From: CAVZQN01 sp963837395
Lineage (GTDB): Bacteria; Acidobacteriota; HRBIN11; JAKEFK01
DNA length: 64,000 nt
Assembly: GCA_963837395.1 (NCBI GenBank)
Contig: CAWINI010000004.1
Span: 2,356,001 to 2,420,000 of the forward strand
Reading direction: 5' to 3'
The position numbers and the translations under genes are program-made. The notes below the pieces were generated by a model. That model did not search any database. It was not told the origin of the DNA and worked only from the letters and a program-made list of their open reading frames with translations. Positions 16,931 through 25,345 of this stretch are shown piece after piece; the first letter of the stretch is position 1; the number at the start of each line of letters is the position of its first letter.

Positions 16931-18374
16931 GTTCAGGAATCTTGAAATGGTGCAGCACCTTATCATCAAGGCCGCTGCGTTTCTTAAAGTCTTCGAAATC
17001 CGAAAATGGTTTGATCGTTCTTTGATTGATCCAGGACTGCTTTTGTTCGGTGGTGATTTCCGGAACCATTTGAATGATTCCTTCATCTACGGTATTTACA
17101 TCGAATGCGAGCGGCGCTGATTCTTCGAACGCAACCAGAAGGATCGATTGTTCAGGAATTTCTACCGCGACCTGAGGTCCTAGAAGTGAATAAAGAATCT
17201 TCGGATCGGCTATAACCTGAGTGCGCCATAGGGCTCTTGCTGTTTCTATCGGTTTATTTTCTTTTTCAGCAATATCAAGATGCAATGAGCCAAGATAATG
17301 ATCACGCCATAATTTCGCTGCATTTTTGTCGTTGAATACACCGTGCGATAAATCCAAAAATACATCCAGCACTTCTTTTCCTTCATCTGGATATTTACTC
17401 AAATAATTTTCAATGAAACTAAGAAGAAAAGGTGTATGTCCATCAGTTTTTTCGCTTAGAACGGAGGCAAGAACTTCAAGCATTTTCGTTTGACGATTGG
17501 AAATCACATCATCATAAGCAGGATGACTTCCACGAACCAGATGCGTGAAGAAAAAGCTGGCGTGAAATCCTTCGGACTGTAAAAGCTGATTGGCATCACG
17601 CAACGTGGCGAAATCGCGAGACTTTTCCAACTGCACACGAAAATAATCCGGGCCTTTGAATGCCGGAGTAAATGCAAAATAATTTTCCCGAACTTCCATA
17701 TATCGAGTGCTTGTTTGGGAATAGCTTAGCAAATCACCAGCAACCCGATGATATTCACCTAACATTGATGGAACACCAGCCTGAAAATTTTGATGATCGT
17801 ATCTTGAGCGGATGTCCGGGTCGTTTAGATAATGCGCAGCGAGCGTCTCCAAATGAATTGCGAATCCTTCATCGAAGGCGGTTCCGCGATCGGTTAAAGC
17901 TGCCGTAGTATGCGGAATTGAAGCAATTCCAAGTTGCGGGATTTTCTTTCCACCATTGAGAATTGCAAGAATCATGTGACCGGTTTCGTGAAGCAACGTA
18001 GCTTTGAACACATCTGGAGCCGGATCCAGTTTTATGTAACTGGAATCTGGAAATGATTGTTCGCCTGAGGCGCTTAGAAGCTTGAATCCTACTTCTGCAT
18101 GATTGCCACCTTCCACCAGTGCAATATAGTAAACGTCACTATCTTTATGTTTTATTTTCAATGCGCGCGAATATAGATCGAATGCCCATCGAGCACAATC
18201 ATTATCAATCCATTTTTTGTAAGTGTTGAGTTTGCTCCCATCAGTCACTAAACGAAATACAGGAACGGTTTCCTCTTTTTGAGTTTTTTCAGGCTCCATG
18301 AAAAAAACTTGTGGCATTGCTGCATGGGCGAGTGATGAATACAGAAAGATTGCAAAAATTGCTGCTAATTTCAC
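16920..18374 (-). CDS. Secreted gluzincin-like HExxH metalloprotease with HhH-like tail
   Basis: A 484-residue exported protein. The signal peptide MKLAAIFAIFLYSSLAHA ends in an AHA-A cleavage site. The zinc motif LLHETGHMIL (HExxH) stands at about residue 129, and a second acidic motif FDEGFAIHLE about 40 residues later provides the third ligand in the way of gluzincins. The middle is helical and unfamiliar. The last 50 residues (INQRTIKPFSDFEDFKKRSG, then LDDKVLHHF) resemble a ComEA-type helix-hairpin-helix, odd for a protease. It ends in the acetyltransferase start (11-base overlap), so the two are one operon. I cannot assign a named peptidase family with confidence; the zinc-protease call rests on the two motifs. 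Confidence 0.75.
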   Translation of the reverse strand: MKLAAIFAIFLYSSLAHAAMPQVFFMEPEKTQKEETVPVFRLVTDGSKLNTYKKWIDNDCARWAFDLYSRALKIKHKDSDVYYIALVEGGNHAEVGFKLLSASGEQSFPDSSYIKLDPAPDVFKATLLHETGHMILAILNGGKKIPQLGIASIPHTTAALTDRGTAFDEGFAIHLETLAAHYLNDPDIRSRYDHQNFQAGVPSMLGEYHRVAGDLLSYSQTSTRYMEVRENYFAFTPAFKGPDYFRVQLEKSRDFATLRDANQLLQSEGFHASFFFTHLVRGSHPAYDDVISNRQTKMLEVLASVLSEKTDGHTPFLLSFIENYLSKYPDEGKEVLDVFLDLSHGVFNDKNAAKLWRDHYLGSLHLDIAEKENKPIETARALWRTQVIADPKILYSLLGPQVAVEIPEQSILLVAFEESAPLAFDVNTVDEGIIQMVPEITTEQKQSWINQRTIKPFSDFEDFKKRSGLDDKVLHHFKIPEHEN

Positions 18375-18446
18375 GATTCGATTCTACCTCAACCACTTGA
18401 AAGTCCCGCTGGTGTCGCAACACTACATTTATATCGCGTACGTACT

Positions 18447-18452
18447 TATAAT
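18447..18452 (+). promoter_or_regulatory. -10 element for the transglutaminase-like gene
   Basis: TATAAT, with TACATT 17 bases upstream as a poor -35. The GGAG ribosome site and the ATG at 18479 follow about 20 bases later. Confidence 0.45.
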
Positions 18453-18478
18453 TTATTGATCTGATAGCTGGAGCCTAT

Positions 18479-19573
18479 ATGAGAAGACGCACTTTCCTTA
18501 CTAACAGCATTGCCCTATCCGCAGGAATAGCGCTTACAGGAATTCCACGATTAGAATCGGCGGAAGAAACAAATCCTGATTTGCAATGGCGTACCTTCAA
18601 AATCACAACCACTTTAGAAATTGTGGATCCCGTTGGCACTGTTCGGATATGGATACCCGTTCCACTGCTTCAAGATACGGATTATTTTCAAAATGTTGAT
18701 AAGAGCTGGACTGGCAATTTCAAGGACGCCCAAAATATTAAATATGATGATCTTGGTACGGGGGTACTTTTTGCGGAATGGGACAATGATCAAAAGGATC
18801 CGAGACTTGAATTAGTAAGTCAATTTTCAACTAGAAATCGGCAGATCAATTTTTCGAAAACTGTTAAAACGGATGAAGATCCGGATGTGTTGCAGCAATA
18901 TCGAAAACCATCACGCTTGATTAAGACAGATGGAATTATTGCAGAAACTGCGCAAAAAATTGTAAATGGAAAAAAGAACGATACTGATAAAGCACGAGCG
19001 ATTTATGAATGGATCGTTGAAAATACGTTTCGTGATCCCAAAGTTCGAGGTTGCGGAATTGGCGATATTTCTTCGATGCTGCAAACCAGCAATCTCGGTG
19101 GAAAGTGCGCTGATTTGAATGGACTTTTTGTTGGACTCGCACGCGCAGCAGGATTACCTGCCCGTGATGTTTACGGTATTCGCTGTGCAAAGTCAGCGGA
19201 CTTTAATTGTCTGGGACGCACTGGTGATATCACCGGAGCTCAACATTGCCGCGCAGAAGTTTACCTTTCAGATTATGGTTGGGTTCCGGTTGATCCTGCG
19301 GATGTACGAAAGGTTATTTTGGAAGAGAACCCAGCGCAACAACTAACCATGGAAGATCCGAAAGTGAAAAGAGCCCACGACAAACTATTCGGATCGTGGG
19401 AAATGAACTGGGTGCCATATAACTATGCACATGATGTGCGCTTACCAAAATCAAGTGGCCCTGAACTTGGTTTCTTAATGTATCCGCAGGCTGAAACTTC
19501 GAATGGCAGAAAAGATTGCCTGGATGCAAAGAACTTTAAATACACAATTACTGCAACTGAAATCGTAGGATGA
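18479..19573 (+). CDS. Tat-exported transglutaminase-like cysteine protease
   Basis: A 364-residue protein. It starts with RRRTFLTNSIALSAGIAL, a Tat-like twin-arginine leader. The transglutaminase-core residues are Cys in LGGKCADLNGLFVGLARAAG, His in TGAQHCRAEVYL and Asp in WVPVDPADVRK, in the usual order. Bacterial proteins of this type are mostly cysteine proteases or amidases that act in the periplasm, not cross-linkers. A GGAG site lies 6 bases before the ATG and a TATAAT is upstream. It is divergent from the metalloprotease gene. The last residues meet the heptamer array at 19584. Confidence 0.85.
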   Translation: MRRRTFLTNSIALSAGIALTGIPRLESAEETNPDLQWRTFKITTTLEIVDPVGTVRIWIPVPLLQDTDYFQNVDKSWTGNFKDAQNIKYDDLGTGVLFAEWDNDQKDPRLELVSQFSTRNRQINFSKTVKTDEDPDVLQQYRKPSRLIKTDGIIAETAQKIVNGKKNDTDKARAIYEWIVENTFRDPKVRGCGIGDISSMLQTSNLGGKCADLNGLFVGLARAAGLPARDVYGIRCAKSADFNCLGRTGDITGAQHCRAEVYLSDYGWVPVDPADVRKVILEENPAQQLTMEDPKVKRAHDKLFGSWEMNWVPYNYAHDVRLPKSSGPELGFLMYPQAETSNGRKDCLDAKNFKYTITATEIVG

Positions 19574-19583
19574 TGAGTGCTTT

Positions 19584-19632
19584 AACTCAGTACTCAGAAC
19601 TCAGAACTCAGTACTCGAAACTCAGTACTGAA
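19584..19632. repeat. Heptamer array (unit (A/T)ACTCAG)
   Basis: Seven contiguous 7-bp units of the form (A/T)ACTCAG, with the fifth and seventh degenerate (TACTCGA, TACTGAA). The array fills the gap between the convergent transglutaminase (stop 19571-19573) and M23 gene (stop 19634-19636) almost to the base. The repeated AGTACT core makes it partly self-complementary. Confidence 0.85.
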
Positions 19633-19633
19633 T

Positions 19634-21088
19634 TTATTGCGTTGCGGGACTTTCTGGCTTGAGCCTCAGGTTAATGTGGTCTTCGATCCAATGAGAATCC
19701 CACCACTCGGTAGGATTCACGGGCACACCGTCTAAAAAAAGTCCGAAGTGAAGGTGATCACCGGCTGCCAATCCTGTTTCACCGCTTTTTCCAATTACCT
19801 GTTTCTTCTTCACTGACTGTCCTTGTTTTACATCGATTGAGCTTAGATGACCATACAGTGACATCAATCCATATCCATGATCAATCAATACACAATTCCC
19901 ATAGATGCCGAGAAAATCTGCAAAAACGACTATGCCATCGTTTGTAGCTTCAATCGGATAATGCTGCACAACCGAAAGATCAAATCCAACATGATCCTGA
20001 TGATCAATGACTTTTCCACCATATGTATAAGTACGGTGATCGGCAAACAATGCTTCAACCTGAGAATTACTTAACTGCAAAAACGGACCATTCCACAAAA
20101 AACGCTGTTCCGATTTTTCTGAAAGCTTCTTTATGAAAGCATGGTTAATCTTACGAAGCTTGCTGTTAATTTCAACGAAGTTTTTTACCAAATCTCCCTG
20201 GTCCTGTATATCCGAAGTGCGTGAAAGAATTTCCGGAACAACTTTTTGAAGGAAACTATCTTCCACTTTAATATTGCTTTCGCGGAATTTTTTGGGAAAC
20301 AATTTGTACCAGAATCCCGCAATTGCTTGATTGCCAGCTTCATCTCGCGCTACAACCTTCAAAGGCGCATTTGCATCCACATAATATGCAAATGCAAAGA
20401 GTGAAAATTTCAAATCCTTATCTGTGCCGTTAACCGGATAACCGGGGAAAAAATTTGGACCGGCTTGAACGCCTGACATCACTGCATCTGGTGAAACGCG
20501 GTAAAGAATGCACTCAGAACCTCCTTGATTGATGTAGTGTTGTCCTGACAGGACTTCTAATTTTGGCGGATAAAGATCAAAAACGAAATCTTTTTGAAGC
20601 TCAATGCTATTGCCATGAAAAAAATGCCGGAATGAATAATCCACTGCAGAAATTTGAAGTGTGGCCGGACCATCCTGAATTTTGTATTTTTGTGAAATTA
20701 AATCGCCTAATTGGAAGGTTTTTGTTTGTCGATCTCCCTTTTGCCAAAATTTTCCAAACGTTGGTCCAGCGTACTGTTCATCAACAAGAGGCACAATTTG
20801 ATTTTTTTGGGTTAACGTTATGGAAAGCTTTTTGAGTCCGCTTCCCGAATCTTGAACTGTAACTGATACCTGAGGTTTTCGGCCCAACGCTTTGAAATCT
20901 TTATCCAGCTTAACCAACGGAGGTTTGCCTTCCCAGCGCGGCCAGCTCAGAACGATTATTGCGATAAAGGCAAGGAACACGAAAATGATTAGAATCGGAA
21001 GCAACCGAATTCTTGATTTTCGCTCTCCGTAAAAGCCTTTTGAAGTCTGGTTTACTTTGTCGCTTCTGTAAAAATCCTTTTTCATCAA
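19634..21088 (-). CDS. M23 (LytM-type) peptidase, membrane-anchored
   Basis: A 484-residue cell-wall peptidase. A cytoplasmic basic segment is followed by one membrane helix (LLPILIIFVFLAFIAIIVLS, about residues 31-50). Then comes a large beta-rich region, with Ig-like segments such as KDFKALGRKPQVSVTVQDSG. The LytM domain at the C-terminus has HVGFDLS (H and D zinc ligands), LYGHLSS and HLHFG. It should cut peptide cross-links of peptidoglycan. The VILxxHG-type segment (CVLIDHGYGLMSLYGHLS) is intact, so it is probably active. The start may be one codon downstream (MKKDF). Confidence 0.88.
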   Translation of the reverse strand: MMKKDFYRSDKVNQTSKGFYGERKSRIRLLPILIIFVFLAFIAIIVLSWPRWEGKPPLVKLDKDFKALGRKPQVSVTVQDSGSGLKKLSITLTQKNQIVPLVDEQYAGPTFGKFWQKGDRQTKTFQLGDLISQKYKIQDGPATLQISAVDYSFRHFFHGNSIELQKDFVFDLYPPKLEVLSGQHYINQGGSECILYRVSPDAVMSGVQAGPNFFPGYPVNGTDKDLKFSLFAFAYYVDANAPLKVVARDEAGNQAIAGFWYKLFPKKFRESNIKVEDSFLQKVVPEILSRTSDIQDQGDLVKNFVEINSKLRKINHAFIKKLSEKSEQRFLWNGPFLQLSNSQVEALFADHRTYTYGGKVIDHQDHVGFDLSVVQHYPIEATNDGIVVFADFLGIYGNCVLIDHGYGLMSLYGHLSSIDVKQGQSVKKKQVIGKSGETGLAAGDHLHFGLFLDGVPVNPTEWWDSHWIEDHINLRLKPESPATQ

Positions 21089-21158
21089 TCTATAATTCCT
21101 TTCTAAAAGTTATGACTTTTTAATCAGTAATGTAGTTTCTACCGCAAAAGCTCAAAGG

Positions 21159-23537
21159 TCAATCGATAGGCAACTTCATTTTCTTCAGGAACGCAGTATA
21201 ACGAGGGTCATGTTCAAGATTACGGAGCAACGGATCACCTTTCATGTTTGAGAGACCAACATCACGCGCAGTGTAAGCACGTTCCAGCGATTCAAATGCT
21301 TTATCAATTTCGCCACGGTAGGCAAAAATCTCAGCGATGGTGAAAGGTTCATCTTTATATTTTTGCAATACTTCGTTCAAAGCCGAATCTGCTTTCTGTT
21401 TATTTCTAACGGCGTAGTAGGCAAGTGCAAGTCCTTGCGCCCGCCAGAGTGGTTCTTGCTCTTTCAACATCTCAGCTAATGCTTCGTCGTTTTTAGATTG
21501 GCCAAGACAAACAAAACCAAGAGACTCATGCACGCCAGGATAATCAGGATTCATTTCTAGAACCTTTCGATATGCCGCTTCTGCTTCTTGCCAACGCCCT
21601 GCGTAATAACAATCGAGACCCAGGTTGTTGTGAGCCGATATCCTTAATGGATCCACCTTGAGAGCTTGTTTATCCAATTGGATTGCTTCATCAAAACGAC
21701 CGAGTGTAGATTCAAGACCAGCCTTACCACGAATACCAATTGCGTTATCCGGTTCGAGTTCCAATGCACGCCGATAAGCCGCATCCGCACCAGCCCAATC
21801 CCAATCAAAGCTTCGTTTGATCCAGCCGATTGCTACATACGCCTCCGCTGAGTTGGGATCCATTTGAAGTGCCTTTTCAGCTTCCAGGCGAGCTTGTCCG
21901 TATCCTTCTTTTCCTGATATGTATGATCTGTCTGCCTGAGCAGCGTGTGTGGAAGAAAGTCCCACCCAGGCACGCGCAAAACCTGGATCGATTTGCACTG
22001 CCTTCTCAAAGTAGCTGATTGCCTTTTGCAAATCCTCCTTACTGCGCTTGGTGAAGAAATATTTCCCTTGCAAATAATTATTGTAAGCTTCGGCATCTGG
22101 TTCTTTTGATTTAGAGGTGTGTGTTCCGCCCAGCGTTATTCTTAAAGCATCTGCTACTGCTGCTGAAATTTCATCTTGAACAGCAAAAATGTTCTCCATA
22201 TCCCGATCGTAGGTCTGTGACCAGAGATGGGAATCAGTGGACGCATTTATCAATTGCGCTGTAATGCGAACATGATTGCCGGCCCTGCGTACACTTCCTT
22301 CTAATACATGCGTAACTTGAAGTTTTTCAGCTATGCTTTTAAGATCCAGTTCTTTTCCCTTGAATGAAAATGCTGATGTGCGTGAAGTGACTTGCAATTT
22401 TGGATTTTTCGTCAAAACATCCGTCAATTCTTCCGTTAGACCATCTGAAAAGTATTCCTGATCTTTGTCTTCACTCATGTTTGTAAACGGAAGTACGACG
22501 ATCGAAGTCTTCTCGATTGAAGCAAGTGGAGTTTTACTTTGAGGTGCTTTGTTTTGATTTACGAAATAAAAAATCGTAGCGATTAATAGCAGCAATATTG
22601 CAGCCGATACGATCCATGGTTTTTTTGAAGGAACATAAATCGGGCGTGTTATGGAAGCGCGAGCAACAGATGCATGAGAAGTATCCCGTTTCAAACGTTG
22701 TAAATCCGTTCGCATATCGGCTGCGCTTCGATAACGAAGATTGCGATCCTTTTCTAATGCCTTGGTGATGATCCTTTCAAGGTCAACAGGAACCTTGGAA
22801 TTCAATTTCACTGGCTCAACAGGTTCCCGGACAAAAATCGCTTCCAACATTTCACCGGCGGTATGTCCATTAAAAGGTTGCGTCCCCGTTACCATTTCAT
22901 AAAGAACAATTCCAAATGAGAACAAATCGGTGCGCCCATCCAGATCGCTGCCTCGTGCCTGTTCCGGTGACATGTAAGCAACTGTTCCTAAACTGACTCC
23001 TGATCTGGTGAGATGTTGAGGGGTACTGCCTGTTGGCATTTCTGTATCAGTTTGCAGTTCAGCACTCTGCTTCGCCAAACCAAAATCCAACAATTTTGCC
23101 TGACCGCGTTCGGTGAGAAAAATATTAGCAGGTTTAATATCACGATGGATGATATGTTCCGAATGAGCAGCATCAAGCGCATCGGCAATCTGCGTCCCAA
23201 GATCAAGAACTTGATCGATTTCCATCGGCTTTCCGCCGATTGCATGTTTCAAAGTATTGCCTTTCATCAACTCCATCGCAATAAAAGGACGCCCTTCGTG
23301 TTCCCCGATTTCATAGATCGTGCAAATATTCGGATGGTTTAATGCAGATGCAGATTGCGCCTCGCGTTTGAATCTTTCCAGCGCGTCATCCGTTGCTACG
23401 ATTTCTTCAGGAAGGAACTTCAGCGCTACATGGCGTTTGAGGCTTAGATCTTCGGCCTCATAGACAACCCCCATACCGCCGCCGCCCAGCTTAGTCAAAA
23501 TACGATAATGTGAAACAGCTTCCCCAACCACAGCCAT
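21159..23537 (-). CDS. Ser/Thr protein kinase with adenylate-cyclase-type TPR region
   Basis: A 792-residue membrane kinase of the Solibacter-type. The kinase domain begins at residue 10: LGGGGMGVVYEAED, the lysine in VALKFLP, HRDIKPANIFL, DFGLAK and MSPEQARG are all present. A helix PWIVSAAILLLLIATIFYFV is at about residue 310. The exported part begins with VVLPFTNMSEDKDQEYFSDG and SRTSAFSFKGKELDLKSIAE, a block shared with TolB-like or CadC-like TPR proteins, and ends in six or more TPRs (residues 480-780). It is divergent from the ThrE-like exporter. What it phosphorylates is unknown. Confidence 0.92.
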   Translation of the reverse strand: MAVVGEAVSHYRILTKLGGGGMGVVYEAEDLSLKRHVALKFLPEEIVATDDALERFKREAQSASALNHPNICTIYEIGEHEGRPFIAMELMKGNTLKHAIGGKPMEIDQVLDLGTQIADALDAAHSEHIIHRDIKPANIFLTERGQAKLLDFGLAKQSAELQTDTEMPTGSTPQHLTRSGVSLGTVAYMSPEQARGSDLDGRTDLFSFGIVLYEMVTGTQPFNGHTAGEMLEAIFVREPVEPVKLNSKVPVDLERIITKALEKDRNLRYRSAADMRTDLQRLKRDTSHASVARASITRPIYVPSKKPWIVSAAILLLLIATIFYFVNQNKAPQSKTPLASIEKTSIVVLPFTNMSEDKDQEYFSDGLTEELTDVLTKNPKLQVTSRTSAFSFKGKELDLKSIAEKLQVTHVLEGSVRRAGNHVRITAQLINASTDSHLWSQTYDRDMENIFAVQDEISAAVADALRITLGGTHTSKSKEPDAEAYNNYLQGKYFFTKRSKEDLQKAISYFEKAVQIDPGFARAWVGLSSTHAAQADRSYISGKEGYGQARLEAEKALQMDPNSAEAYVAIGWIKRSFDWDWAGADAAYRRALELEPDNAIGIRGKAGLESTLGRFDEAIQLDKQALKVDPLRISAHNNLGLDCYYAGRWQEAEAAYRKVLEMNPDYPGVHESLGFVCLGQSKNDEALAEMLKEQEPLWRAQGLALAYYAVRNKQKADSALNEVLQKYKDEPFTIAEIFAYRGEIDKAFESLERAYTARDVGLSNMKGDPLLRNLEHDPRYTAFLKKMKLPID

Positions 23538-23646
23538 ATAACTCTATCACTTCAGATAACGCAGAAGATAAAGTTTCAATGAATCCTGTGCAACGAGCGA
23601 TCATCATGAAAATTTTGATTCTCCAAATTTCGATGGAATACTTGGA

Positions 23647-23652
23647 TATAAT
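23647..23652 (+). promoter_or_regulatory. -10 element, probably giving a leaderless message
   Basis: TATAAT ends 8 bases before the ThrE ATG at 23661. A start about 7 bases after the -10 would begin the transcript at or within 2 bases of the ATG. No -35 is clear. Confidence 0.55.
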
Positions 23653-23660
23653 TAATTTGA

Positions 23661-24938
23661 ATGAAAGAAGAATCAACCACAACTTCTACGACTCACGCGG
23701 ACAACGAGACCGCTTTGTACATTTTGTTATTAAGCGCCCGGCTTCTACATGAATACAACGTCCGCGTAGAGTTGATCAAACGTTGGATCGATAGGCTTTC
23801 AAACCATCTTGGTGTGAGTGTGCGTGTAGTATTCGCGTATCGCGACGTAGCGATTATTGCTGCAGACGGACGTTATTTGCATGCGGAAGTTCCGGAATTT
23901 CGCAATAACGTTGCGGTCTACATGGCCACCTGTGAAGTTATGGATGATTTGTGTAAGGGCCATCTTGGAATGGACGAAGCTCGAAAACGCCTCGAATCTG
24001 TGCAGCACACTGCTCCCTTATACAAACGCTGGCTGGTTGCTATCATTTTTGGTATAGCAACTTCTGCGTTTGCATTCCTGCTTGGGGGCGACTGGGGAAC
24101 CATCATCGTCAGTGGTATAGCCACCGGTCTAGGTTTGATCGTAAGACAGCAACTTGCAAAACGAGATCTCACTCTGTTTGCGCAACCGTTCGCAGCAGGA
24201 CTGATTGGTGCAATTCTCGGTGGTTTCGCAATTCGGCTTGATTGGACTCTTACCCCCGGGCTTTGTCTCATTGTCCCCGCATTGATGATTGTGCCGGGTC
24301 CGCATTTTATCAACAGCGTTGATGATCTGTTGGAAAATCACTTGAGGACAAGTGTGTTTCGCCTTGTGCTTGGCATGTCTATTGTTTTTGCGGGGGCAAT
24401 CGGTGCCATTCTTGGAGGTTGGCTTACATTGAGCGCAGCACCTGTAGGATCAGGGCCGTCCACACCAATCCCTATCACACTTGCTCTCGATGTCGTTCTT
24501 GCCAGCGTGGCCGCTGCTGGAGTCGGCATCTCTTACAATTCACCAGCCCGTGCGCTTTGGATTTCCATATTATGCGGTCTTGTCGGACATGGCCTCCGTT
24601 TCGTTTGCATGAAGCAAGGTATGGGTTTGGCGGCTGCCACATTGGTTGGATGTTTTGCCATAGGCGTGATTTCTGATATCGCAGTCAAACGTTTACGTCT
24701 GCCGTTCACGGCCGTGGCTTTCGCAGGAGCCGTTACGATGATGCCGGGACTTTTGCTATACGAAAGTATCGTAGGCGCTATTCGACTCGGAGTGATAGGC
24801 AAAGAGGGCGATGCGGCGCTCGTTACCGCAACATTCGCACCGTTATTCCGGGCTACTCTCGTTGTGGGCGCAATGACCATAGGTCTTTTGCTCGGCGCAC
24901 GATTGTCGGGTTTGCTCCAGCCGCGGCCTCAGAGCTGA
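23661..24938 (+). CDS. Threonine/serine exporter (ThrE family)
   Basis: A 425-residue membrane protein. Residues 20-130 form the soluble N-terminal ThrE/DUF1212 domain (LLHEYNVRVELIKRWIDRLS, RYLHAEVPEFRNNVAVYMAT). About ten hydrophobic helices follow (GFAIRLDWTL, IVPALMIVPGPHFINSVDDL, LAAATLVGCFAIGVISDIAV). The PGPHFINS-like motif and the ThrE C-terminal repeat are as in proteins that export threonine and serine by proton motive force. The open frame is by eye more GC-rich than its neighbours (many GCC, GGC and CTC codons), which may mean transfer. A TATAAT is close to the ATG and there is no ribosome site, so it is probably leaderless. Confidence 0.85.
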   Translation: MKEESTTTSTTHADNETALYILLLSARLLHEYNVRVELIKRWIDRLSNHLGVSVRVVFAYRDVAIIAADGRYLHAEVPEFRNNVAVYMATCEVMDDLCKGHLGMDEARKRLESVQHTAPLYKRWLVAIIFGIATSAFAFLLGGDWGTIIVSGIATGLGLIVRQQLAKRDLTLFAQPFAAGLIGAILGGFAIRLDWTLTPGLCLIVPALMIVPGPHFINSVDDLLENHLRTSVFRLVLGMSIVFAGAIGAILGGWLTLSAAPVGSGPSTPIPITLALDVVLASVAAAGVGISYNSPARALWISILCGLVGHGLRFVCMKQGMGLAAATLVGCFAIGVISDIAVKRLRLPFTAVAFAGAVTMMPGLLLYESIVGAIRLGVIGKEGDAALVTATFAPLFRATLVVGAMTIGLLLGARLSGLLQPRPQS

Positions 24939-24983
24939 AAAGAAAGGCCAATTCGCAACTACTTCATTAGAATGATCGAAAAG

Positions 24984-25018
24984 TACGAATAACGAATAGC
25001 GATTTACGAATTACGAAA
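24984..25018. repeat. Heptamer array (unit TACGAAT)
   Basis: Five contiguous 7-bp units (TACGAAT, AACGAAT, AGCGATT, TACGAAT, TACGAAA) between the ThrE stop and the 3' end of tRNA-Ser, which begins 5 bases further on. It has no inverted arm. Confidence 0.8.
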
Positions 25019-25022
25019 GAAG

Positions 25023-25112
25023 CGGAGAGGGAGGGATTCGAACCCTCGATCCGAGTTTACCCCGGATAACTGCTTAGCAGGCAGCCCTGTTCGGCCACTC
25101 CAGCACCTCTCC
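25023..25112 (-). tRNA. tRNA-Ser(GCT)
   Basis: A 90-base class II tRNA. The acceptor stem is GGAGAGG paired with CCTCTCC, discriminator G. The anticodon stem GCTGC/GCAGT closes the loop CTGCTAA, anticodon GCT (AGC and AGT codons). A long variable arm and the T loop GGTTCGAATCC are present. The CCA is not encoded. A strong promoter lies upstream at 25166-25194. Confidence 0.95.
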
Positions 25113-25165
25113 ATACGTTGTAAAAGAAAGCAGATTCCCAAAGGTCTCGACGACAGGGAAGCTCG

Positions 25166-25194
25166 ATTATAGGAATTTCCCGAGTTTCAGTCAA
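25166..25194 (-). promoter_or_regulatory. Promoter of tRNA-Ser(GCT)
   Basis: On the minus strand, TTGACT (25189-25194) and TATAAT (25166-25171) are 17 bases apart. Transcription would start about 45 bases before the mature tRNA end. Confidence 0.8.
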
Positions 25195-25345
25195 ACCAAA
25201 TCTCCTCATATGAACGCTGCTGGATGAAAAATTTTTGTTTAATAACCTTGCACAGCGCAATTCGATAAAGGCATCATCCATTATTCTTCTACTCCGATTC
25301 AAAACTCCACCAGAATAAGTTTTTCTTACGCTTTATAAAACTCTG

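Noticed and set aside
25023..25112. tRNA-Ser as an integration site
   Set aside because: No integrase and no repeat of the tRNA end was found in the window.
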